This document shows, in pieces, positions 59,246-64,000 of a stretch of DNA of 64,000 nucleotides; positions within the stretch are counted from its first letter, which is position 1, and each line of letters opens with the position of its first letter. Both the position numbers and the translations under genes were made by a program. The notes under the pieces were generated by a model. It made no database searches and was not told the DNA's origin. It was given only the letters and a program-made list of their open reading frames with translations. Origin of the DNA: Pseudomonas nitroreducens (GTDB taxonomy: Bacteria; Pseudomonadota; Gammaproteobacteria; Pseudomonadales; Pseudomonadaceae); assembly GCF_014204515.1 (NCBI RefSeq), contig NZ_JACHLI010000018.1, positions 73,737-137,736 of the forward strand, in the 5' to 3' direction.

Positions 59246-60286
59246 ATGATGAACTCGTTCCATCTTGAGACTGCAGCCAAGAAGTGGTTTGAGGCCGCCT
59301 CTGAGGCGGAGAGGGCGCTTGCGATCACTGAGTTCCGACATGTGTTGGCCGATGCTGGCAGTTCGGCCTACATGCTGAGAAACGTGTTCGCCGGGCGCAT
59401 GCGCCATACGCTGGCTCTGCTGATGAAAGCGCCGGCTGTCCTCGAAGATTACTTCGAAACTCACGACCCTCTCGACATGGAGGGCCTGGCTGCGAGCTTC
59501 GACGCAGACACCTTCCAGAAGTACTGTCTTCTCTTCTTCGCCGAGGATGCAGACGAGACCACTCATCCAGAAGCGGTAATCCCGCTTATTCAGTGGTTTG
59601 CCGGATACCTTTCGACAGTGCAAGTGGCCTCGATTGGGATGACAACGGCCAGGCAGTTCGGAGCCAAGGCGGCATTTGCCCTGGCAAATGCCCCGGAAGG
59701 GGCGACATCAGCTGCCGTTCTTGCCCTGGTGGAATTACTCCGCCGCCCCAGCGTGCTATCCGCCGATGCAAAGAGCGTGGTGCTTATCCCGATTGTCGCC
59801 CAGCTGCACCTTTCTTCACGCGTGGACAAGGTCACCTACCTGAAGCGTATCGATGCGCTGGAGGCCAGTTTCCCGCTTGGCTTCCAGGATGAAATGCGCA
59901 GGAAACTGGTTCGTGTTGCGCAAGAGTTGGCTGACGCCCCAGAGAAAGAGTCGATGATGCTCATCGCCAGGATCATCCTGGAACTTGATGGCGAGGTCTG
60001 CCCTGGCGCGAGGGAAGCCATTCTCCAAGCCATTGCGCCTGAGGATGCACACAACCCCCTTGGTGTTGTTGCGCGACTGGTTCGTGATGCAGGCCCTCAG
60101 TTTGATCCGTACCAGTACAGAGGCCTCTTCGATGGCATGTCCGACGAGCGCCTGACCAGCCTTATCCAGTCGCAGCCTACGATCAATTTCCTGAGAAAGG
60201 CAGAGATCGACGAGAGTCGAATCAACCTCGACAACCTCTCTGATGCCGGCGCCACCGGTTACGTCCTGGACACACTGGATATCTAG
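59246..60286 (+). CDS. Unknown protein, C-terminal tag family, member 6
   Basis: The 346-residue helical protein starts 2 bases after member 5 (Met1 or Met2). It ends NLSDAGATGYVLDTLDI, with the DAGAT segment shared with member 7 and the common tail. No domain recognised. Confidence 0.75.
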   Translation: MMNSFHLETAAKKWFEAASEAERALAITEFRHVLADAGSSAYMLRNVFAGRMRHTLALLMKAPAVLEDYFETHDPLDMEGLAASFDADTFQKYCLLFFAEDADETTHPEAVIPLIQWFAGYLSTVQVASIGMTTARQFGAKAAFALANAPEGATSAAVLALVELLRRPSVLSADAKSVVLIPIVAQLHLSSRVDKVTYLKRIDALEASFPLGFQDEMRRKLVRVAQELADAPEKESMMLIARIILELDGEVCPGAREAILQAIAPEDAHNPLGVVARLVRDAGPQFDPYQYRGLFDGMSDERLTSLIQSQPTINFLRKAEIDESRINLDNLSDAGATGYVLDTLDI

Positions 60287-60318
60287 GGCTCGTTGCCCGA
60301 GCCATAGGAGCATGAGGC

Positions 60319-61350
60319 TTGAACACTGAAGATCTGCGCGCCGACCTGCTCATGCAGGCGGATCATGAAGCGATGTGCCTTTTCAGCGGAGTGGCCCAGC
60401 CCAGCGCAGTCACTACTGCTGCTATCCGAGAGGTGCTCACCTTCGGAAGTGTAGGGGAGCTCATTCGGCCCCTGGCAGGGGCCGGCGCCAGCAACCTGCT
60501 GTGCCTGATGGTGGACAAAGGCCTGATGGAAGCCTTGTTCGGCGCGGGCACTGCGCTCGCTGACCCGTTCGCAAGTGCATACAGCCTCTACGACTCCATG
60601 AAGTGCCCGCTCAACGGGGAGGCTCCAGAAGCCATCGAGGCGATGGCTTACGCTATCTCACTGCGCGTCATCACGGCGCACGGGATGGAAGAATTCAGGC
60701 GATATTCGATGACGGAGCGTGTTCAGGCAGACCTGATCGAGAACCTGGGATCGGCGGACATGTTGTCGAACAGCGCAGTCGCGTTTGGATTTCAGCTGGT
60801 GAGTCTGTGCTCGTCGTTCCTGGAGGCATCTCGCTTTGGGCTCTTAATCGGCCGTTCGCTGCCCCGCGTTCTCTCACAGTCCGATCACGACCAGGTTGGT
60901 GCAAACCTCCTGCTCCTGGAGTCGAAGATGCGGACTGTCACTGAAGGTGTGCGGATGGGGCTGATCGACAAGGTTCGAGGGATCAGCAGTTTGATGGACG
61001 ACCGTCACGCTATCGCGCTCGCGGATCTTCTTCTGAATGGCCGTGACGGCCTCTGCAAGCTCCGTAGCGCCACGATCAGCCATTACGGCGGTGAAGGTGA
61101 GGATTCATCGCTCAGCGCCGTCGTGAAGCTTTGCAGGGAGGCGTGCATTGACCTTGGGAAAGAGGACAACGTCACGTTGCTTCGAAACGTGGTCGAGCGC
61201 GTGCCTGCTGATGCATTGTCGCGAATGGTAGCCGGTGCAGCCGAGGCCAAATTTTTAGACGCACTGGGTTTTGATCTACAGGCCTTGGACGTACAGCTGA
61301 TGCCTGATGCCGGCGCAACCGCCAGAGCATTCCAGGAGCTCGACCTGTGA
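60319..61350 (+). CDS. Unknown protein, C-terminal tag family, member 7
   Basis: A 343-residue helical protein from TTG 60319, with AGGAG 9 bases upstream and no early ATG. It ends LMPDAGATARAFQELDL; DAGAT is shared with member 6, and the tail has Thr at -10 and LDL at the end. Its stop overlaps the next start by 4 bases. Confidence 0.75.
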   Translation: MNTEDLRADLLMQADHEAMCLFSGVAQPSAVTTAAIREVLTFGSVGELIRPLAGAGASNLLCLMVDKGLMEALFGAGTALADPFASAYSLYDSMKCPLNGEAPEAIEAMAYAISLRVITAHGMEEFRRYSMTERVQADLIENLGSADMLSNSAVAFGFQLVSLCSSFLEASRFGLLIGRSLPRVLSQSDHDQVGANLLLLESKMRTVTEGVRMGLIDKVRGISSLMDDRHAIALADLLLNGRDGLCKLRSATISHYGGEGEDSSLSAVVKLCREACIDLGKEDNVTLLRNVVERVPADALSRMVAGAAEAKFLDALGFDLQALDVQLMPDAGATARAFQELDL

Positions 61351-62870
61351 GTGAGTTCGCTGAGAAGCTCAAGGCCTTCCTGGCTACAGCCAAGGATGTG
61401 GACGGGCTTCGGGTGGTTGATGGCAGCGAGCTCTATGATCTGGTCAGCAAGGTCTTTGACTATCGCCTCGTTCGAGGCCTCGGCCTCGACCTACTCATCG
61501 AGCTGATCGATGACCCTGAGGTCGACTGGGCGGTGGAAATTCAGCGTTCCAACCAGATCAACATGAGTCTGCTGGCCTACCTCCTGGGTCAAGTCTGGTC
61601 TGAAACCAAGATCCCAGAGTCGCCAGGTCTGTTCGAGGCACTGAACCGGCGCTTCAGCCTCCCGGATCAGATTGCCTACCTCAAGCGAGGGGAGGCCATG
61701 CCACTCTCACCACGGGCTGGCTTCGATATGCGCGAGGCCTTAACCGGGCGGCTGGCAATGCACGCCTTGCAGTCCCCTGCGCATATGGATGCCTGGGTCG
61801 ATGATCTAGCTTGCGCCTGGCGCGCGAAGAGGCTCAGGCATCTCGACGGTTGTCTTGAGATGGAAGGCCCAGTTGCCATCAAACAGACCGTCATGGATGC
61901 GACGACAGGTGATGGGCTTTTCCGGTCAACCCACCGCGTACTGGGCCTGGCCAGTGTGGCCAACACTGCGATGTGGCGTAAATCCATGGAGCGGTATGCC
62001 TCGGGAACGATCTATGAGTTCGCCAGCGGCAAGGTTTACCACGAGCACGATGTGTTCTTCGTCGGTAGCTTGCCCACGACTGTTGCCTTTGCGCTAGGGG
62101 TGTTATCTGGAGAAGCGCTGGATGCCCTCGTTCGAGACGAAATTGGCTTGCGTCCGGTAGAGCAGGGGCATTATGAGTTTTGCGGTCACCTTCTGGGCAG
62201 CGTTCCGTACTGGGGAGCAGAGCACATCCCAGTTGAGGATATGCTTGACGTTAAGGGCTCCACCTTCGATGACGCAGCGCTTCGATTCATGTTCAGAGCA
62301 GAGCCTCATTGCCTGAAGCCAGATTGGTTTGAGCAGCTGCTCAACAACCCTGTTGCACAGCCTCTGAAGTCCAGGATGCTGGATGCAGAGACATTCATGC
62401 TGTGGGTGGAAACCATGAAGGAGCCGATGGCAAAAGGTTCGGCCAAGCGGTTCAAGCATCTGCACGCCTGGGTCATGAACATGCCCGTCGACGAGTATCT
62501 CCGCACCCGAGACTGGATGCTTGGGGAGGCCGAAGAGGGACTGAACAGCCGGAGTAAGCACACCAATTACGGCCTGGTGCTGACGAAGATGCTCGTAGGG
62601 GCCTTCCCTGAAGAGGATGCGGTGCGGGACTTTACCGAGGAAAACGCCAAGAAGTTCGTCAGGCGCTCCCTGATAGATCGGGACATGACGCTCCTGGCGC
62701 ATCTGCTGGGGCAGGGGTATGTCACGGTTCAGGAGGTCACTCGGCACCTCAAGTCCAGCGAGGAGATTCAGAAGCTCGCCAACGGCATGAAGCTACCGAT
62801 TGAGATGATCCTGCCGTATTGCAGCGAGAGCCTGCAGACCGGGGCGATGATCGATGTACTGGAAATCTAG
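61347..62870 (+). CDS. Unknown protein, C-terminal tag family, member 8
   Basis: A 507-residue protein starting at GTG overlapping the member 7 stop (GTGA). It has mixed helical and beta segments and no recognised domain. It ends LQTGAMIDVLEI, closest to members 1 and 2 (QT at -11/-10, Met at -7). A terminator follows immediately, so it closes the operon. Confidence 0.75.
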   Translation: MSEFAEKLKAFLATAKDVDGLRVVDGSELYDLVSKVFDYRLVRGLGLDLLIELIDDPEVDWAVEIQRSNQINMSLLAYLLGQVWSETKIPESPGLFEALNRRFSLPDQIAYLKRGEAMPLSPRAGFDMREALTGRLAMHALQSPAHMDAWVDDLACAWRAKRLRHLDGCLEMEGPVAIKQTVMDATTGDGLFRSTHRVLGLASVANTAMWRKSMERYASGTIYEFASGKVYHEHDVFFVGSLPTTVAFALGVLSGEALDALVRDEIGLRPVEQGHYEFCGHLLGSVPYWGAEHIPVEDMLDVKGSTFDDAALRFMFRAEPHCLKPDWFEQLLNNPVAQPLKSRMLDAETFMLWVETMKEPMAKGSAKRFKHLHAWVMNMPVDEYLRTRDWMLGEAEEGLNSRSKHTNYGLVLTKMLVGAFPEEDAVRDFTEENAKKFVRRSLIDRDMTLLAHLLGQGYVTVQEVTRHLKSSEEIQKLANGMKLPIEMILPYCSESLQTGAMIDVLEI

Positions 62871-62891
62871 GCCGGGCACTTAGGCCCGGCC
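62870..62891. terminator. Hairpin ending the tag-family operon
   Basis: GGCCGGGC ... GCCCGGCC, an 8-base GC-rich stem directly at the stop codon of member 8 and 7 bases before the end of the leftward gene. It lacks a T-run but is stable and serves convergent transcripts. Confidence 0.6.
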
Positions 62892-62897
62892 ACAGCA

Positions 62898-63875
62898 CTA
62901 CTTTGGCAGGTCGGCGCAGTAGAGCATCAAGACCTTGGAGTCGGCCCCGAGCAGCTTGAGCTTCATGATGTTATCGCGGGTGAAGAAGCGCCAGCCGGCG
63001 GCAATGATGTCCCGTGTCTGGTTCATCTTGGCCGGCAAGTCGCCAATCCACTTGGAGTTGCTCATGAGCTCCCGCTTGGTCATCAGCGGGATGTCCGATT
63101 CCTTGGTCTTCTGCAGGTTGCGAAGCGGGGTGATGACGCCGACGTCGACGATATCCTTGAAGCGTGCCCGGACGAAGGCCAGGCCTTCCAGCACTGCGAC
63201 AACTTCTTCCTTGTACTGGATGCTCTCGCGGTCGCGCTCGAAGTTCACGTTGCTGTTGGTGGCCAGGTAAGCCTGCACCTCTGCCTGGGTGCGGCGCACC
63301 ATGCGCTTGATCGTATGTTCGTCGCGATTCGCCCGATCCTTCAGGTGCTGGAACAAGGTCATATCCAGGGCCCCGAACAGGCGGTTCTTCAGCTGGGAGA
63401 GGAGCTTGTAGTCCCGCTCGATCTGCTCGAGCTCCGAGATCATGGTCGGTAGGGAGCGAATGGTGGCTCTGATCGACTCCTCCCGGCGGTGCTGAGCGAC
63501 CAGGTCATCCACGCGCTTGCGGTCACGGGTGAAGTCGACCCCAAACTCGCGCAGGCCACAGCGGTTTCCGATGTTGGTGATGAGTCCGTCAGAGCTTTGC
63601 ACCAGGTAGCCACGCAGGTGCTTCTGTCTGCAGCTGGAGATCCCGCAGGGCGCCATATCCAGGAACTGGTAGGGCCACAGGACTTTTTCGAAACGCCGGT
63701 CGGCTTTCGGGTGGAAGGCGAGGGTTTCCTGGAAGCCCTCCTGGGCCAGCAGATCCTCGTAAGACTTGAGCTCTAGGGGTTTCTGATCCAAACACGCATC
63801 CTCACGTTGGTGGCAGAAGGCTATCGCCAGGTCATGGTAATGGATGGATATACAGTTCGCCACTCTTTCAGGCAT
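62898..63875 (-). CDS. Unknown protein
   Basis: A 325-residue protein with a possible zinc-binding Cys/His set near residues 76-105 (CGISSC, H, CGL) and a long charged coiled-coil middle (residues ~125-240). Weak SD before ATG 63875. It lies next to the IS element. No family recognised. Confidence 0.6.
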   Translation of the reverse strand: MPERVANCISIHYHDLAIAFCHQREDACLDQKPLELKSYEDLLAQEGFQETLAFHPKADRRFEKVLWPYQFLDMAPCGISSCRQKHLRGYLVQSSDGLITNIGNRCGLREFGVDFTRDRKRVDDLVAQHRREESIRATIRSLPTMISELEQIERDYKLLSQLKNRLFGALDMTLFQHLKDRANRDEHTIKRMVRRTQAEVQAYLATNSNVNFERDRESIQYKEEVVAVLEGLAFVRARFKDIVDVGVITPLRNLQKTKESDIPLMTKRELMSNSKWIGDLPAKMNQTRDIIAAGWRFFTRDNIMKLKLLGADSKVLMLYCADLPK

Positions 63876-63908
63876 TTCTGATGGACAGAAAGCAAGAAGC
63901 CCCTCTGG

Positions 63909-64000
63909 TGAACTGACCCCCGAAAGTTGGACAGTTGGACTGGGCCGCTAAGCTGCCAATGACTGAGCCCTGTATTGAACGGGGCTCAGTCCCTTCAACT
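63909..64000 (-). mobile_element. IS3-family insertion sequence, right part
   Basis: TGAACTGACCCCCGAAAGTT at 63909-63928 is a typical IS3-family terminal sequence. The element continues beyond the window. It entered just after the 62898-63875 gene, leaving that gene intact. Confidence 0.75.
63948..64000 (-). CDS. IS3-family transposase OrfB, C-terminal end
   Basis: The minus strand reads LKGLSPVQYRAQSLAA then TAG at 63948-63950, the usual end of an IS3-family OrfB integrase-type transposase (N...GLSPVQYR). Only the last 16 residues are in the window. Confidence 0.8.
   Translation of the reverse strand, partial: LKGLSPVQYRAQSLAA

Noticed and set aside
1..64000. CRISPR array
   Set aside because: No series of identical direct repeats with regular spacers and no cas-like genes were seen.

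Overview
The window looks like accessory DNA of a proteobacterium. It is moderately GC-rich, most genes have Shine-Dalgarno sites, and it carries a complete flagellar export, motor and filament gene set. There are no ribosomal or central-metabolism genes. Instead there is a dense tRNA array plus plasmid/phage-style cargo: Cca, SspB, a RecD2-type helicase, an orphan DNA methyltransferase, a Sir2 enzyme, a PPP-type phosphatase, and many genes I cannot assign. This mix suggests a megaplasmid or another very large mobile element of a gamma- or betaproteobacterium. The host is inferred, not shown.

Layout. Positions 1-4520 hold a partial gene, a Sir2 enzyme, a lipoprotein, one gene of a novel family and an exported protein. 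Positions 4528-15392 are a minus-strand flagellar operon, fliF-G-H-I-J-K-L-M-N-O-P-Q-R in transcription order. Positions 15656-29906 are the plus-strand flagellar genes: fliE, fliD-S-T, a second FliK-like gene, flhDC, motAB, flhB, two small membrane genes, flhA, flhF, fliA and fliC. The flhDC-motAB-flhBAF-fliA order with FlhDC as master regulator resembles betaproteobacterial systems rather than the FleQ systems of Pseudomonas. Three FliA (sigma-28) promoters share the form TAAAGGTT-N12-GCCGAT. Positions 30072-35086 hold a lipoprotein, the methyltransferase and a minus-strand run of unknown genes, one possibly split by an amber codon. Positions 35203-38284 hold a RecD2-type helicase and sspB.

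Positions 38370-41924 are the tRNA array: twelve standard tRNAs plus one tRNA-like element, separated by structured spacers. The first four tRNAs are the four serine isoacceptors. Ahead of them lie a promoter, a 17-codon leader peptide with seven Ser codons (four consecutive at its end), and mutually exclusive hairpins ending in an intrinsic terminator. This is a textbook attenuator layout, but placed in front of tRNA genes and apparently sensing serine-tRNA charging.

Positions 41952-63875 hold mostly unknown genes with a phosphatase, a degenerate Nudix protein, a transglutaminase-like protein, a glycosyltransferase-like protein, cca, an XRE-type regulator and a lone tRNA-Asn. Eight large proteins in the window (346-520 residues or so, otherwise little alike) end in the same C-terminal signature: Thr at -10, hydrophobic residues around -7/-6, then Leu/Met-Asp/Glu-Ile/Leu at the end. 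Four of them form one coupled operon (58146-62870). This looks like an undescribed family sharing a C-terminal docking or sorting tag. The window closes inside an IS3-family element.
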